Shown piece by piece: positions 20,786-32,647 of a stretch of DNA of 64,000 nt (positions within the stretch are counted from its first letter, which is position 1; each line of letters starts with the position of its first letter). The notes below the pieces were generated by a model. That model was not told the DNA's origin. It searched no databases and was given only the letters and a program-made list of their open reading frames with translations. The DNA comes from Serratia rubidaea. GTDB taxonomy: Bacteria > Pseudomonadota > Gammaproteobacteria > Enterobacterales > Enterobacteriaceae. The position numbers and the translations under genes are program-made. The stretch is from positions 2,666,001 through 2,730,000 of the forward strand of contig LR590463.1 of assembly GCA_901472405.1 (NCBI GenBank). The letters are read 5' to 3'.

Positions 20786-22706
20786 GCGTTTTTCTCCCGC
20801 GCCTTGGTAGCGCTCTTTTTACGTTTTTTACCGCCGGCGTTGGCCGGCGGCGGCAACCCGCGAAACGCCATGCTGGCACGGCTCTGTTTAGCCTGATAAA
20901 TCAGCTCCTGCAGCGTTCCCACCAGCGGCTGCATAAAATCCTGGTAACGGCAGGATTTCTCACTAATCTGCGTCAGGGTCGCCTCCCAGTGCGCGGTCAT
21001 ATCCGGCCGCGCCGCCAGCTCCGGCAGGGAGTGAATCAACGCCCGTCCGGTTTCCGTCGAATGGATATAACGCCCCTTTTTGTACAGAAACGAACGCTTG
21101 AACAGCAGCTCAATAATGCCGGCACGCGTAGCTTCAGTACCTAAACCATCGGTCGCCCGCAGGATTTTCTTTAGCGCTTTATCCTGCACAAAGCGTGCAA
21201 TACCGGTCATCGCCGACAGCAGGCTGGCGTCGGTAAAGGGACGCGGGGGCTGAGTCTGCCGCTCCACCACTTCGCCACGCTCGCACAACAGCTCATCGCC
21301 CTTGGCCACCACCGGCAGCGGCGCCCCCTCGTTCTCCTCATCCCGCTCTTTACTGCCCAGCAGGGTGCGCCAACCGGCCTCGGCCAGGAAGCGCGCCTTG
21401 GCAACGAACTTGCCGCCGGCAATATCCAGTTCGATCACGCATTTGCGGAACACCGCGTCCGGACAGAACTGCAGCAGGTACTGCCGCGCCACCAGCCCGT
21501 ACACCTTCAGCTCATCAGGGCTGAGATTGGCTTTACTGGCGCGCGCAGTCGGGATAATCGCGTGGTGCGCATCGACCTTTTTATCATCCCAGCAGCGGTT
21601 GCGGCGTTCGCTGTCGACCACCTCCTGCGGATAGAGATCCGGCTGGTGAACGCTGATGGCGTTCAGCACCGCATGGCGGCCGGCAAAATGCTCTTCCGGC
21701 AGATAGCGGCAGTCGGAACGGGGATAGGTAATCAGTTTGTGGGTCTCATACAAACGCTGGCAGATATCCAGCACCTGCTGGGCGCTGAGGCCGAAGCGCT
21801 TCGCCGCCTCGATCTGCAGGGTGGAAAGCGAAAACGGCAGCGGTGCGGTATCAGACTCACGCTTATCATTATAAGCGGTGACCAGCGCCGGCTGCCCTTC
21901 AATGCGTTTCACCACGTGCTCGGCCAGCGGGCGGTGCAGTAAACGCCCTTCTTCGTCCTGGTACGGCTCACAGGATTCGCTCGGCTGCCACAGGGCGACA
22001 AAGCGCTCCTCCTGCGGCGTCACGATATGCGCTTTTACGTCGAAGAAATCTTTCGGTACGAAGTTTTCAATATCTTCATCACGACGCACTACCAGCCCCA
22101 GTACCGGCGTTTGCACCCGCCCGACCGACAGAACGCCGTCGTAGCCGGCGTTGCGCCCCAGCAGCGTATAGGCACGGGTCATATTGATACCGTACAGCCA
22201 GTCGGCACGCGAGCGCGCCAACGCCGACACGCACAGCGGGATAAAGTCCCGGTTATCGCGCAAACGCTCTACCGCACGCTCAACCGCCTGCGGGTTCAAA
22301 TCGTTAATCAGGCAGCGCGCACCGCCTGACGCTTTTCCGGCGTCAGCGCCAGATAATCCAACACCTCATCCACCAGCAGTTGCCCTTCGCGATCCGGGTC
22401 ACCGGCGTGCACCACTTCATCCGCCTCCTGCAGCAGCTTTTTAATCGCGTTCAGCTGTTTGCTGACCGACGGACGCGGCTGCAGCTGCCATTTTTCAGGG
22501 ATGATCGGTAAATCCGCCAGCGACCAGCGCGCAAAGCGGCTGTCGTAGGCGTCCGGCTGCGCCTGCTCCAGCAGGTGGCCGACGCACCAGGTGACCACAT
22601 CACTCTTGCCGCAGGCGATAAAGCCATCGCCGCGGCGGTGGGGTTTGGGTAACACATCAGCAATGGCGCGCGCCAAACTCGGTTTTTCGGCTATAAACAG
22701 TCGCAT
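20782..22706 (-). CDS. topB: DNA topoisomerase III TopB (frameshifted)
   Basis: Type IA topoisomerase that decatenates replication intermediates. Toprim domain at the N-terminus ([33 protein letters not shown]), active-site tyrosine in [13 protein letters not shown], and a basic C-terminal tail ([15 protein letters not shown]). One base is missing near 22305 between QAVR and [11 protein letters not shown]; repaired length is 641 residues, close to the 653 of E. coli. Its ATG shares one base with the mnmH stop (TAATG), indicating coupling. Confidence 0.94.
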
Positions 22707-23821
22707 TATTCACCGTTTTTCTGGCTATACGTCATCAGGAATTCTCTTACTTCAGCATAGTTGCCACGGAACACAATCCGCTGGGCTTTCTTTTCCAACT
22801 GGAAACGGTACATCGGGTCGTAATAGTACTGCAGCAGCGGCACCAGCCACTCCTGGTGGGCGTTACTGCTGCCGCTGGCGTGCTGGAACTGCAGCGCCCA
22901 CTCCAGCCGCTGGGTCAGCAGCTGGTAGCGCTCCATACCCAAACGACGCCGGATAGCGAACAACCCATGGTGGAGGTATTCGCCGTAGCGCTGCCAGCCG
23001 TCCTGCTCGCCGTAGGCGCGGGTAAACGCCTGGTGCATATCGTCAATATATTCCGCCTGCAGGCGCGCCAGACGCACCTCGAACGGGTCATCAATCACCG
23101 CGACCGGCGCCTGCTGCATACGGTTGAACACCGGCAGCGGCACGCTATTGGCGCCAATCAGGCGGCTTTCATCCTCCAGCACCCACTGACGGCAGCCACC
23201 ATGCTGTTTTTTCAGCAATAACACAGCCAGACGATTCTCAAAATCGATCTGCGCGCTCTGCCCGGCCAGCGTACGGCCAAACGACGAACCACGGTGACGC
23301 GCCAGCCCTTCCAGATCGATGCCGTTCGACAGCTCGTTCACCATCAGGGTTTTACCGCAGCCGGTATTGCCGCCGACGATCACCATCGGCAGCTCGGCGC
23401 TGTATTCGAGGATATTCAGCAGATAGTGGCGTAACGCCTTATAGCCGCCGACGATCCGCGGATAGTCAACGCCCGCCTCGCGCAGCCACTGCTGCACCAG
23501 CTGTGAGCGCAACCCGCCGCGGAAGCAATAGATATAACCCGCCGGCCGTTCGGCGCAGGCGGCTAGCCAGGCTTCGGTGCGCGCCTGGCGGACCTTGCCG
23601 TTCACCAGGCTGTGGCCCAGCGCGATCGCCTGCTGCTGGCCATGCTGCTTGTAACAGGTGCCCACCGCCTGCCGTTCCCGATCGTCCATCAGCGGCAGGT
23701 TTACCGCCTGCGGAAAGGCGCCGGCGTTGAACTCGATCGGCGCGCGGACGTCAATCAGCGGCACATCCTGCAGGAAAATCTGGCGGTAGTCGTTGCTGTC
23801 CGCCCTGTGTTGCACCGTCAC
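22706..23821 (-). CDS. mnmH: tRNA 2-selenouridine synthase MnmH (SelU)
   Basis: Replaces sulfur by selenium in 2-thiouridine at the wobble position of Lys, Glu and Gln tRNAs, using selenophosphate. N-terminal rhodanese domain with the active-site cysteine in [15 protein letters not shown], then a P-loop domain with [12 protein letters not shown] and the conserved [14 protein letters not shown]. It begins with GTG, either 23821 or 23815, because the upstream open frame only overlaps selD. The GTG lies 2 bp after the selD stop. Direct selD-mnmH linkage makes functional sense since SelD supplies its donor. Confidence 0.94.
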   Translation of the reverse strand: MTVQHRADSNDYRQIFLQDVPLIDVRAPIEFNAGAFPQAVNLPLMDDRERQAVGTCYKQHGQQQAIALGHSLVNGKVRQARTEAWLAACAERPAGYIYCFRGGLRSQLVQQWLREAGVDYPRIVGGYKALRHYLLNILEYSAELPMVIVGGNTGCGKTLMVNELSNGIDLEGLARHRGSSFGRTLAGQSAQIDFENRLAVLLLKKQHGGCRQWVLEDESRLIGANSVPLPVFNRMQQAPVAVIDDPFEVRLARLQAEYIDDMHQAFTRAYGEQDGWQRYGEYLHHGLFAIRRRLGMERYQLLTQRLEWALQFQHASGSSNAHQEWLVPLLQYYYDPMYRFQLEKKAQRIVFRGNYAEVREFLMTYSQKNGE

Positions 23822-23823
23822 CG

Positions 23824-24867
23824 CTACTGGACCTCGATCATCGGCTTGCCGGCTACCGCGCCGTGCAGTTCGCCGATGGCCTCCAGCTGCAGGCCGTGGC
23901 GCGCAGCGATCGCCTGCACCTGCGCTTCGCCCTCCGGCATCACCGCCAGCAGCAGCCCGCCCGACGTTTGCGGATCGCACAATAGCTGACGCTGTACGTC
24001 GCTCATCGGCCCAATCAGGTGGCCGTAGCTGTCAAAGTTGCGGCCGGTGCCGCCCGGCACGCAGCCCTCGGCGATATAGCGTTCAACCTCCGGCAGCTTC
24101 GGCACCCGGTCGAACCAGAGCGTCGCCTGCAGGCCGGATCCCTGACACATTTCGCTCAGGTGGCCCAGCAGCCCAAAGCCGGTCACGTCGGTCATGGCGC
24201 TCACTCCGTCAACCTCGGCAAACTCCGCGCCCGGCAGGTTCAGCCGGCACATCACCTCGGTCGCCAGCCCGGCGTGTTCCGGCCGCAGCTGGCTTTTCTT
24301 CTCGGCGGTGGTCAGCACGCCGATGCCCAGCGGCTTGGTCAGAAACAGTTTGGCGCCGGCCTGCGCGGCGCTGTTCTTCTTCACCCGCTCGGTGCTGACG
24401 ATACCGGTCACCGCCAGGCCGAAAATCGGCTCCGGCGCATCGATGGAGTGGCCGCCGGCCAGCGCAATCCCCGCCTGCTGGCAGGCGTAACGTCCGCCGT
24501 CGATCACCTGCTGCGCCACTTCCGGCGGCAGTTTGGCGACCGGCCAGCCAAGAATGGCGATCGCCATGATCGGCTTGCCGCCCATCGCATACACGTCGCT
24601 GATGGCGTTAGCCGCGGCGATACGGCCGAAGTCGAACGGATCGTCGACGATCGGCATAAAGAAATCGGTAGTGCTGATCACGCCGGTGCCATTGCCGATA
24701 TCGTAGACCGCCGCGTCATCGCGGGTTTCATTACCCACCAGCAAACGCGGGTCGACGAATTTGACCTGTTCGCTGTGCAGGATGGTTTCGAGTACTTGCG
24801 GGGAAATCTTGCAGCCGCAGCCAGCACCGTGGCTGTACTGGGTCAGGCGGATGGTTGGCGATGTCAT
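23824..24867 (-). CDS. selD: Selenophosphate synthase
   Basis: Makes selenophosphate from selenide and ATP for selenocysteine and selenouridine. The start [20 protein letters not shown] at 24867 gives 347 residues, the E. coli length. The essential Cys17-type residue lies in GAGCGCKI as cysteine, not selenocysteine, followed by the conserved Lys. Glycine-rich ATP-site region [20 protein letters not shown] is clear. First gene of an apparent selD-mnmH-topB-ynjH operon. Confidence 0.97.
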   Translation of the reverse strand: MTSPTIRLTQYSHGAGCGCKISPQVLETILHSEQVKFVDPRLLVGNETRDDAAVYDIGNGTGVISTTDFFMPIVDDPFDFGRIAAANAISDVYAMGGKPIMAIAILGWPVAKLPPEVAQQVIDGGRYACQQAGIALAGGHSIDAPEPIFGLAVTGIVSTERVKKNSAAQAGAKLFLTKPLGIGVLTTAEKKSQLRPEHAGLATEVMCRLNLPGAEFAEVDGVSAMTDVTGFGLLGHLSEMCQGSGLQATLWFDRVPKLPEVERYIAEGCVPGGTGRNFDSYGHLIGPMSDVQRQLLCDPQTSGGLLLAVMPEGEAQVQAIAARHGLQLEAIGELHGAVAGKPMIEVQ

Positions 24868-25108
24868 AGTCCACTTCCTTCGGTTAACGGCCTTCAAGAT
24901 AGCATATTTGCCGCGATGCCAGCCCGATGCGTCACCCGGCTGAAGGCGCACTGATATGCCACCTGGGTACAACTTCAATCAATTGGAATACAGGGTAGCG
25001 CTTGCCGGAGGGATTGATAAGAGCAAGCCGACGATAATGCGTCGACCTGCTCATAAACAGTACAAAATTACGGGATATTGCGCGTTTTTTGCGTCTTGCC
25101 CGGAAAAA

Positions 25109-25659
25109 TCAGAAGTAGCTGACAAACGGCGCGCTGTCCGGCGCGACAACTTTGGTGGCCGCCTTCAGCTGCGGTGTGCCCAGATACAGGAAACCGACGA
25201 TTTCGTCCTGTTCCCGGCAGCCGAACGCCTCGCGCACCTGCGCATGCGCGGTCCAGGCGCCGGTACGCCAGATACCGTTAAACCCCTGCGCCAGCGCGGC
25301 CATCTGCATCGCCTGCACCGCGCAGCCGGCGGACACCACCTGTTCCCAGTGCGGCACCTTGGGGCTGTCGCTGCAGTGGGCGATCACGGTAATAATCAGC
25401 GGCGCGCGGAACGGCGCCTGCCGGGCCTTGTCGATGGCCGCATCGTCCAGCCCGTCCTGCCGTGCGGCGGACTGCAACAGCTGGCTGAAGCGCTCAAGCC
25501 CCTGCTCTTCAATCAATACGAAGCGCCACGGCTGCAGCGCGCCGTGGTCGGGGGCGCGCAATCCGGCATTGATAATGTTCTGCCGCACTTCGCCTTCAGG
25601 CGCCGGGCCGCCAAACGCGCAGCCGAACGGCGATTCAACAATAGATCCAGCGCATCCAT
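25109..25659 (-). CDS. ydjA: Nitroreductase family protein YdjA (frameshifted)
   Basis: Small FMN-dependent oxidoreductase of unknown natural substrate. The family N-terminus [16 protein letters not shown] begins at 25659; one base is missing near 25613 before GPAPEGEV, and repair gives 183 residues, identical to E. coli. Visible motifs are [17 protein letters not shown] (FMN binding) and the C-terminal [17 protein letters not shown]. Located between selD and sppA as in E. coli. Confidence 0.92.
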
Positions 25660-25820
25660 CACAAACTCCTGATAACAATTTTCATTTTCATCACGGTAGC
25701 ATAGCTCAACGGCAAGTTACAGCGTTGACAATAACGGCAGCCGACGGTGATTTAAAGCTGACATTTGGCTGGCCGCTCATTAGGATAACGGAACATCCTC
25801 AGCCCATGTTTGGAGAAAAC

Positions 25821-27674
25821 ATGCATACATTGTGGCGTATCATTGCCGGAACGTTCAGGTGGACATGGCGTCTGCTGAATTTTGTCAGAGAATTTATCCT
25901 CAATCTGTTTTTAATCGTGCTGATTTTGATCGGCGTCGGCATCTATTTTGCCTTCCAGAGCAGCCCGCCGACGGAAACCACCCACGGCGCCCTGCTGGTT
26001 AACCTGAGCGGCGTGGTGGTCGATCAGCCCAGCATGAAAAACCGTCTGCTGCAGCGCAGCCGCGAATTCCTCGGCGCCTCCGCCAGCGAACTGCAGGAAA
26101 ACTCGCTGTTCGATCTGGTCGACAGCATCCGCAAGGCCAAGGATGACAAGAACATTACCGGGCTGGTCTTGCAGCTGAATGATTTCGCCGGCGCCGACCA
26201 GCCGTCGCTGCAGTATATCGGCAAGGCGCTGCGCGAATTCCGCGACGGCGGTAAACCCATCTACGCCATTGGCGACAGCTACAACCAGACGCAGTACTAC
26301 CTGGCCAGCTACGCCAACAAGATCTACCTGTCGCCGCAGGGCAACGTCGACCTGCACGGCTTCGCCACCAATAATCTGTATTATAAAACCCTGCTCGACA
26401 AGCTGAAGGTCAGCACCAACATCTTCCGCGTCGGCACCTACAAGTCGGCGGTCGAGCCGCTGCTGCGCGACGATATGTCGCCGGCCGCGCGCGAGGCGGA
26501 CAGCCGCTGGATAGGCAACCTGTGGCAGAACTACCTGGACACCGTGGCGGCCAACCGCCAAATCACGCCGCAGCAGCTGTTCCCCGGCGCCGCCGGCGTG
26601 CTCAGCGGTCTGCAGGCCGCCCAGGGCGATACCGCCAAATACGCGCTCGACAACAAGCTGGTGGATGAGCTGGCGTCACGCACCGTCATGGAGAATCAGC
26701 TGGTCAAGGCCTTCGGCTGGAACAAACAGACCAACGACTTCAACGCCATCAGCATTTATGACTACCAGCCTGCGCCAACGCCGGAACAGGGAGGCCAGAT
26801 CGCCGTGGTCTTCGCCAGCGGCGCCATCATGGACGGCCAGCAGACGCCGGGCACGGTCGGCGGCGACACCACCGCGGCGGAGCTGCGTCAGGCGCGCCTG
26901 GATCCGAAGGTTAAAGCCATCGTGCTGCGGGTGAACAGCCCGGGCGGCAGCGTCAGCGCTTCCGAAGTGATCCGCTCTGAACTGGCGGCCGCACGCGCCG
27001 CCGGCAAGCCGGTGGTGGTATCAATGGGCGGCATGGCGGCCTCCGGCGGTTACTGGATCTCTACGCCGGCGAACTACATTATCGCCAGCCCGAGCACCCT
27101 GACCGGTTCTATCGGCATCTTCGGCGTGATCAATACCTATCAGGACACGCTGGGCAGCATCGGCGTGCACACCGACGGCGTGGCGACCTCGCCGCTGGCC
27201 GATCTGGCGGTGACCAAGGCGCTGCCGCCGGAGTTTGCGCAGATGATGCAGCTCAACATCGAGAACGGCTACAAGCGCTTTATCGGCCTGGTGGCGGACT
27301 CGCGCAAAATGACGCCGGAACAGGTGGATAAAATCGCGCAGGGCCACGTCTGGACCGGCAGCGACGCCAAAACCAACGGGCTGGTCGATCAGCTGGGCGA
27401 CTTCGATGACGCGGTGAAAAAAGCCGCCGAACTGGCCAAGCTGAAGCAGTGGCAGCTGAACTGGTTCGTCGACTCGCCGAGCATGGCGGACATGGTGCTC
27501 AGCCAGTTTGGCGTCTCCATCCACGCCATGCTGCCGGCCGCCATTCAGTCGATGCTGCCGGCGCCGCTGGCCTCGGTGGCAATGGCGATGAAAGAGCAGC
27601 CGGGTCTGTTTAATAATATGAACGATCCGCAGAACCGCTACGCCATTTGTCTGACCTGCGGCGAGGTCCGTTAA
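25821..27674 (+). CDS. sppA: Signal peptide peptidase SppA (protease IV)
   Basis: Membrane-anchored serine protease of family S49 that degrades cleaved signal peptides. 617 residues starting [14 protein letters not shown] at 25821, with a TGGAGAA ribosome site; a much longer upstream open frame is spurious. N-terminal membrane anchor about residues 25-48. General-base lysine in [11 protein letters not shown] (near 209) and nucleophile serine in [11 protein letters not shown] (near 409) give the Ser/Lys dyad across the two tandem domains. Confidence 0.97.
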   Translation: MHTLWRIIAGTFRWTWRLLNFVREFILNLFLIVLILIGVGIYFAFQSSPPTETTHGALLVNLSGVVVDQPSMKNRLLQRSREFLGASASELQENSLFDLVDSIRKAKDDKNITGLVLQLNDFAGADQPSLQYIGKALREFRDGGKPIYAIGDSYNQTQYYLASYANKIYLSPQGNVDLHGFATNNLYYKTLLDKLKVSTNIFRVGTYKSAVEPLLRDDMSPAAREADSRWIGNLWQNYLDTVAANRQITPQQLFPGAAGVLSGLQAAQGDTAKYALDNKLVDELASRTVMENQLVKAFGWNKQTNDFNAISIYDYQPAPTPEQGGQIAVVFASGAIMDGQQTPGTVGGDTTAAELRQARLDPKVKAIVLRVNSPGGSVSASEVIRSELAAARAAGKPVVVSMGGMAASGGYWISTPANYIIASPSTLTGSIGIFGVINTYQDTLGSIGVHTDGVATSPLADLAVTKALPPEFAQMMQLNIENGYKRFIGLVADSRKMTPEQVDKIAQGHVWTGSDAKTNGLVDQLGDFDDAVKKAAELAKLKQWQLNWFVDSPSMADMVLSQFGVSIHAMLPAAIQSMLPAPLASVAMAMKEQPGLFNNMNDPQNRYAICLTCGEVR

Positions 27675-27687
27675 ACAATTAATCTTC

Positions 27688-27713
27688 AGCCCGGCGCACG
27701 CCGGGCTTTTTTT
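27688..27713 (+). terminator. sppA terminator
   Basis: Stem AGCCCGGC/GCCGGGCT with loop GCAC followed by T7, 14 bp after the sppA stop. Confidence 0.9.
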
Positions 27714-27775
27714 CTGGAATTATCGTCCTATAATTCAGCCCATCTTATTACTTACCGACTTACCGACTCCCTGCC

Positions 27776-28792
27776 ATGCAAAAAAAATCCATTTACGTCG
27801 CCTACACCGGCGGCACCATCGGTATGCAGCGTTCCGAACAGGGCTATATTCCGGCTTCCGGCCATTTACAGCGCCAGCTGGCGCTGATGCCTGAATTCCA
27901 TCGCCCGGAGATGCCTGACTTCACCATTCACGAATATGCGCCGCTGATCGACTCCTCCGATATGACGCCGGAAGACTGGCAGCATATCGCCGACGATATC
28001 AAAGACAACTATCACCGCTACGACGGCTTTGTGATCCTGCATGGCACCGACACCATGGCGTTCACCGCTTCCGCGCTCTCCTTTATGCTGGAGAACCTGG
28101 ATAAGCCGGTAATCGTGACAGGGTCACAAATCCCGCTGGCGGAACTGCGCTCCGACGGGCAAACCAACCTGCTGAACGCGCTGTACCTGGCCGCCAACCA
28201 CCCGGTGAATGAGGTCAGCCTGTTCTTCAACAACAAGCTGTTCCGCGGCAACCGCACCACCAAGGCGCATGCCGACGGCTTTGACGCCTTCGCCTCGCCC
28301 AACCTGCCGCCGCTGCTGGAAGCCGGCATCCATATCCGCCGCCAGGGCGGTATCCCTTCACCGGCCTGCCGCGGCGAACTGAAGGTGCACAATATTACGC
28401 CGCAGCCGATCGGCGTAGTGACGATTTACCCCGGCATCTCCGGCGCGGTGGTGCGCAACTTCCTGCTGCAGCCGGTCAAGGCGCTGATTCTGCGCTCTTA
28501 CGGCGTCGGCAACGCCCCGCAAAAGGCTGAACTGGTGGATGAGCTGCGCGCCGCGTCCGAACGCGGTATCGTGGTGGTCAACCTCACCCAGTGCATGTCC
28601 GGCCGGGTAAATATGGGCGGCTACGCCACCGGCAATGCGCTGGCGCACGCCGGCGTCATCAGCGGTTTTGATATGACCGTTGAGGCGGCCCTGACGAAAC
28701 TGCACTATCTGCTGAGCCTGCCGCTGACGCCGGAAGAAATCCGCCTGCAGATGCAGCAGGACTTACGCGGCGAGTTGACGACCGCAGGCTGA
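27776..28792 (+). CDS. ansA: Asparaginase I (cytoplasmic)
   Basis: Hydrolyses L-asparagine to aspartate and ammonia. 338 residues, the E. coli AnsA length. The two threonine active sites are visible in YTGGTIGM (N-terminus) and HGTDTMAFTASALSF (near residues 90-104). There is no signal peptide, consistent with the cytoplasmic type I enzyme. It is followed after 16 bp by pncA, so the two amide hydrolases are probably cotranscribed. Confidence 0.96.
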   Translation: MQKKSIYVAYTGGTIGMQRSEQGYIPASGHLQRQLALMPEFHRPEMPDFTIHEYAPLIDSSDMTPEDWQHIADDIKDNYHRYDGFVILHGTDTMAFTASALSFMLENLDKPVIVTGSQIPLAELRSDGQTNLLNALYLAANHPVNEVSLFFNNKLFRGNRTTKAHADGFDAFASPNLPPLLEAGIHIRRQGGIPSPACRGELKVHNITPQPIGVVTIYPGISGAVVRNFLLQPVKALILRSYGVGNAPQKAELVDELRAASERGIVVVNLTQCMSGRVNMGGYATGNALAHAGVISGFDMTVEAALTKLHYLLSLPLTPEEIRLQMQQDLRGELTTAG

Positions 28793-28808
28793 TACGCCGG
28801 GAGAAACG

Positions 28809-29441
28809 ATGAACAGCGCCCTGTTATTGATCGATCTGCAAAACGACTTCTGCCCCGGCGGCGCGCTGGCGGTCGCGGACGGCGACGCCGTCATCGCGGT
28901 GGCTAACCAGGCGATTGCCGCCTGCCGTGACCGCGGCGACTGGACGATCGCCAGCCAGGACTGGCACCCGGCGCAGCATCGCAGTTTTGCCGTAAATTCA
29001 TCAGGGCGGATCGGGGAACTGGGCGAACTGGAGGGACTGCCGCAGGTCTGGTGGCCGGTGCACTGCGTGCAGGAAAGCGCCGGCGCCGAGTTTCATCCGC
29101 GCCTGCAGCAGCGGCAAATCGATGCGGTATTTCGTAAAGGACAGGATCCGGCCATCGACAGCTACAGCGCGTTTTTTGATAACGGCCACCGGGCAAAAAC
29201 CGCGCTGGATGACTGGCTGCGGGAGCGCAACGTCAGCGCATTGACCATCATGGGGCTGGCGACCGATTACTGCGTGAAGTTCAGCGTGCTGGATGCCCTG
29301 CAGCTGGGTTATGCCGTTCAGGTGATTACCGATGGCTGCCGCGGCGTCAATCTGCAGCCCGGCGACAGCGAACATGCGCTCCAGGCGATGCAGCAGGCCG
29401 GCGCGCAATTAGTGACCTTGTCACAATTTCTGCAACGCTAA
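28809..29441 (+). CDS. pncA: Nicotinamidase
   Basis: Hydrolyses nicotinamide to nicotinate in NAD+ salvage; also activates pyrazinamide. Isochorismatase-like fold of 210 residues. The catalytic aspartate lies in LIDLQNDFCPGGAL, metal ligands in DWHPAQHRSF, the lysine in VFRKGQD, and the nucleophilic cysteine in ATDYCVKF. Translation follows a GGGAGA ribosome site. Confidence 0.95.
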   Translation: MNSALLLIDLQNDFCPGGALAVADGDAVIAVANQAIAACRDRGDWTIASQDWHPAQHRSFAVNSSGRIGELGELEGLPQVWWPVHCVQESAGAEFHPRLQQRQIDAVFRKGQDPAIDSYSAFFDNGHRAKTALDDWLRERNVSALTIMGLATDYCVKFSVLDALQLGYAVQVITDGCRGVNLQPGDSEHALQAMQQAGAQLVTLSQFLQR

Positions 29442-29448
29442 ACGAACG

Positions 29449-29474
29449 GCGGGCGACCTGACGTCGCCCGCTTT
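29449..29474 (+). terminator. Terminator between pncA and yeaC
   Basis: Stem GCGGGCGAC/GTCGCCCGC with a 5-nt loop and TTT, 8 bp after pncA. Its symmetry may also serve the convergent yeaC. Confidence 0.75.
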
Positions 29475-29496
29475 CATTCCGCGCCCTGCCCGCCGC

Positions 29497-29769
29497 TTAC
29501 TGCGGCTTCAGCTTAATCAGCGGCTCTGCGGCAAACTGCTGCTTCAACTCTTGCTTGCTCTTCATCACGATCTGGCCGTCGGTGCCGATGCTCATATGCT
29601 GCGGATCGTGGTTATGCATCGCCTGCCACAGCATTACCGCCTGCAGGCTGTTTTCTTTCTGTTCCGGCGTCAGCGCCACGCCGTCCGGCCATTTACCCAA
29701 CTCCACCGCCTGCGCCAGGCGCTGGTAGATCTCCGGCGTCATCGCCGCAACCAAATCCTTCACGTCCAT
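29497..29769 (-). CDS. yeaC: DUF1315 family protein YeaC
   Basis: Small cytoplasmic protein of unknown function, 90 residues, no membrane segment. The pattern TPEIYQRLAQAVELGKWPDG followed by LTPEQKENSLQAVMLW is characteristic of the family. It lies between pncA and msrB, as in E. coli. Confidence 0.9.
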   Translation of the reverse strand: MDVKDLVAAMTPEIYQRLAQAVELGKWPDGVALTPEQKENSLQAVMLWQAMHNHDPQHMSIGTDGQIVMKSKQELKQQFAAEPLIKLKPQ

Positions 29770-29841
29770 CAGGGCCGTCCTTCACTCATATTCCTACTGC
29801 CGTTGAATAATAGCTGAATCGATTTTTCTGACAAAATTCGC

Positions 29842-30255
29842 TCAGCCAGCCGTCTTCTCGCCGTTGGCCGCGTCGGTAAAGCTCAGCGAAGCGGAGTTAA
29901 CGCAATAACGCTCGCCGGTCGGCTGCGGGCCGTCAGGGAACACGTGGCCCAGGTGCGCGTCGCAGTTGCCGCAGCGAATCTCAACCCGCTGCATATTATG
30001 CGAATTATCATCAAGATAGCGGATGGCGTCGTCAGAGACCGGCTCATAGAAGCTGGGCCAGCCGCAGCCGGAGTCATACTTGCTTTCGGAATAAAACAGC
30101 GGTGCGTTACAGCACAGGCAGTGGTAGAGACCATCGCGTTTGTTCTGCAGCAATTTGCCGGAATACGGCGCTTCCGTACCGCGTTCCTGGGTCACATAAC
30201 GTTGTATTTCATTCAGTTCCGTGACCGGGGTGTGGGGGGCGTTCTCTTTGCTCAT
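29842..30255 (-). CDS. msrB: Peptide methionine-(R)-sulfoxide reductase MsrB
   Basis: Repairs oxidised methionine (R epimer) in proteins. 137 residues starting [16 protein letters not shown] at 30255; the longer frame to 30312 has no conserved start. Two zinc-binding CxxC motifs (CLCC and CGNC) and the catalytic cysteine in [11 protein letters not shown] near the C-terminus are present. Divergent from gapA, as in E. coli. Confidence 0.95.
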   Translation of the reverse strand: MSKENAPHTPVTELNEIQRYVTQERGTEAPYSGKLLQNKRDGLYHCLCCNAPLFYSESKYDSGCGWPSFYEPVSDDAIRYLDDNSHNMQRVEIRCGNCDAHLGHVFPDGPQPTGERYCVNSASLSFTDAANGEKTAG

Positions 30256-31599
<1,344 letters not shown>

Positions 31600-31624
31600 T
31601 GGCGTGATGTACAGCTGATTGATG

Positions 31625-31653
31625 AGGGCGACATTCATGTCGCCCTTTTTTAT
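31625..31653 (+). terminator. gapA terminator
   Basis: Stem AGGGCGACA/TGTCGCCCT with a 4-nt loop followed by T6. Confidence 0.9.
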
Positions 31654-31705
31654 TGGTTTTCTCCCCTGCTCAGCGAGAGCAAATGGCGATCGATAAGGTG
31701 ACACG

Positions 31706-32581
31706 ATGAACGAAAAAGTTTTCACCCTGCCCATCAGCAAGCAGATCTCCCCGTATATCAGCCAGCGGCAGCTGGACGAACTGAGCGTGGTGGTGGTGTC
31801 TCACCCCAAAGTCCGCGCGGCGGTGACGCTGCAGGGCGCGCATTTAATCAGCTGGCAGCCGAGCGGCGAACGGCCCGTCATCTGGCTGAGCGATAACACC
31901 CCGTTTAAAACCGGCAGCGCCATCCGCGGCGGCGTCCCCATCTGCTGGCCATGGTTCGGCCCGGCCGGCAAACCGTCGCACGGCTTTGCACGTAACCAAC
32001 CCTGGCGGCTGACCGCCCACGACGAAGACCAGGACGGCGTTATCCTCACCTTTACGCTGCAGGATAACGAACAGACCCGCAAGCTGTGGCCGCACGCTTT
32101 CATGCTGATCGCCCGCTTCAAACTCGGGGAAAGTTGTGAGATCGAGCTGGAATCACACGGCGACTATCAGGCCACCGCGGCGCTGCACAGCTATTTCCAA
32201 ATCGGCGATATCGCCAGGGTCAGCGTTGCCGGGCTCGGGGAGACGTATCTGGATAAAGTGGCCAACGGCGCCGAGGCCCGCCAGAGCGGCGAGGTGACCT
32301 TCAGCGGCCAGACCGACCGCATTTACACCCAGCCGGCGGCCTGCAGCCTGATCAAGGATCCGGCGCTGCAGCGCACGATTGAAGTGCAGCACCACCATAT
32401 GAGCGATGTGATCGCCTGGAACCCGGGGGCGGAGCTATCCTGCAGCATGGCGGATATGGCCAACGACGGCTACAAGACCATGGTGTGCGTTGAAACCGGG
32501 CGCCTCAGCAAGCCGCTGCTGGCGCAGGGCGAACAGCCGGCCCGTCTGGCGGTCACCTTCCGCTGCCGCAAAGGCGCCTGA
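31706..32581 (+). CDS. yeaD: D-hexose-6-phosphate mutarotase (glucose-6-phosphate 1-epimerase) YeaD
   Basis: Aldose epimerase-like enzyme interconverting the anomers of glucose-6-phosphate. 291 residues; motifs include GGVPICWPWFGP (near 73-84), LHSYFQIGD with the catalytic histidine, and the late VWNPG-type segment read here as IAWNPG. It directly follows gapA as in E. coli. Confidence 0.92.
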   Translation: MNEKVFTLPISKQISPYISQRQLDELSVVVVSHPKVRAAVTLQGAHLISWQPSGERPVIWLSDNTPFKTGSAIRGGVPICWPWFGPAGKPSHGFARNQPWRLTAHDEDQDGVILTFTLQDNEQTRKLWPHAFMLIARFKLGESCEIELESHGDYQATAALHSYFQIGDIARVSVAGLGETYLDKVANGAEARQSGEVTFSGQTDRIYTQPAACSLIKDPALQRTIEVQHHHMSDVIAWNPGAELSCSMADMANDGYKTMVCVETGRLSKPLLAQGEQPARLAVTFRCRKGA

Positions 32582-32603
32582 GCCGCCCGGACGGCAGATA
32601 AGC

Positions 32604-32630
32604 AAAAGGGGCGCACGCGCCCCTTTTCTC
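32604..32630 (+). terminator. Bidirectional terminator between yeaD and mipA
   Basis: Stem of 10-11 bp (AAAAGGGGCG and complement) with A and T runs on opposite sides, placed between convergent genes. Confidence 0.88.
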
Positions 32631-32647
32631 TTGGCGTACAGCCGCCG

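Noticed and set aside
20782..22706. Reading split genes (topB, nhaB, fadD, ycgB, oppA and others) as pseudogenes or as separate fused or divided proteins
   Set aside because: Each break is a one-base indel and the pieces rejoin without loss into full-length family members. Sequencing error explains all of them together.
25152..25820. Long N-terminal extension of the sppA reading frame
   Set aside because: It overlaps ydjA antisense and has no conserved sequence; SppA starts at 25821 with a ribosome site and the expected length.
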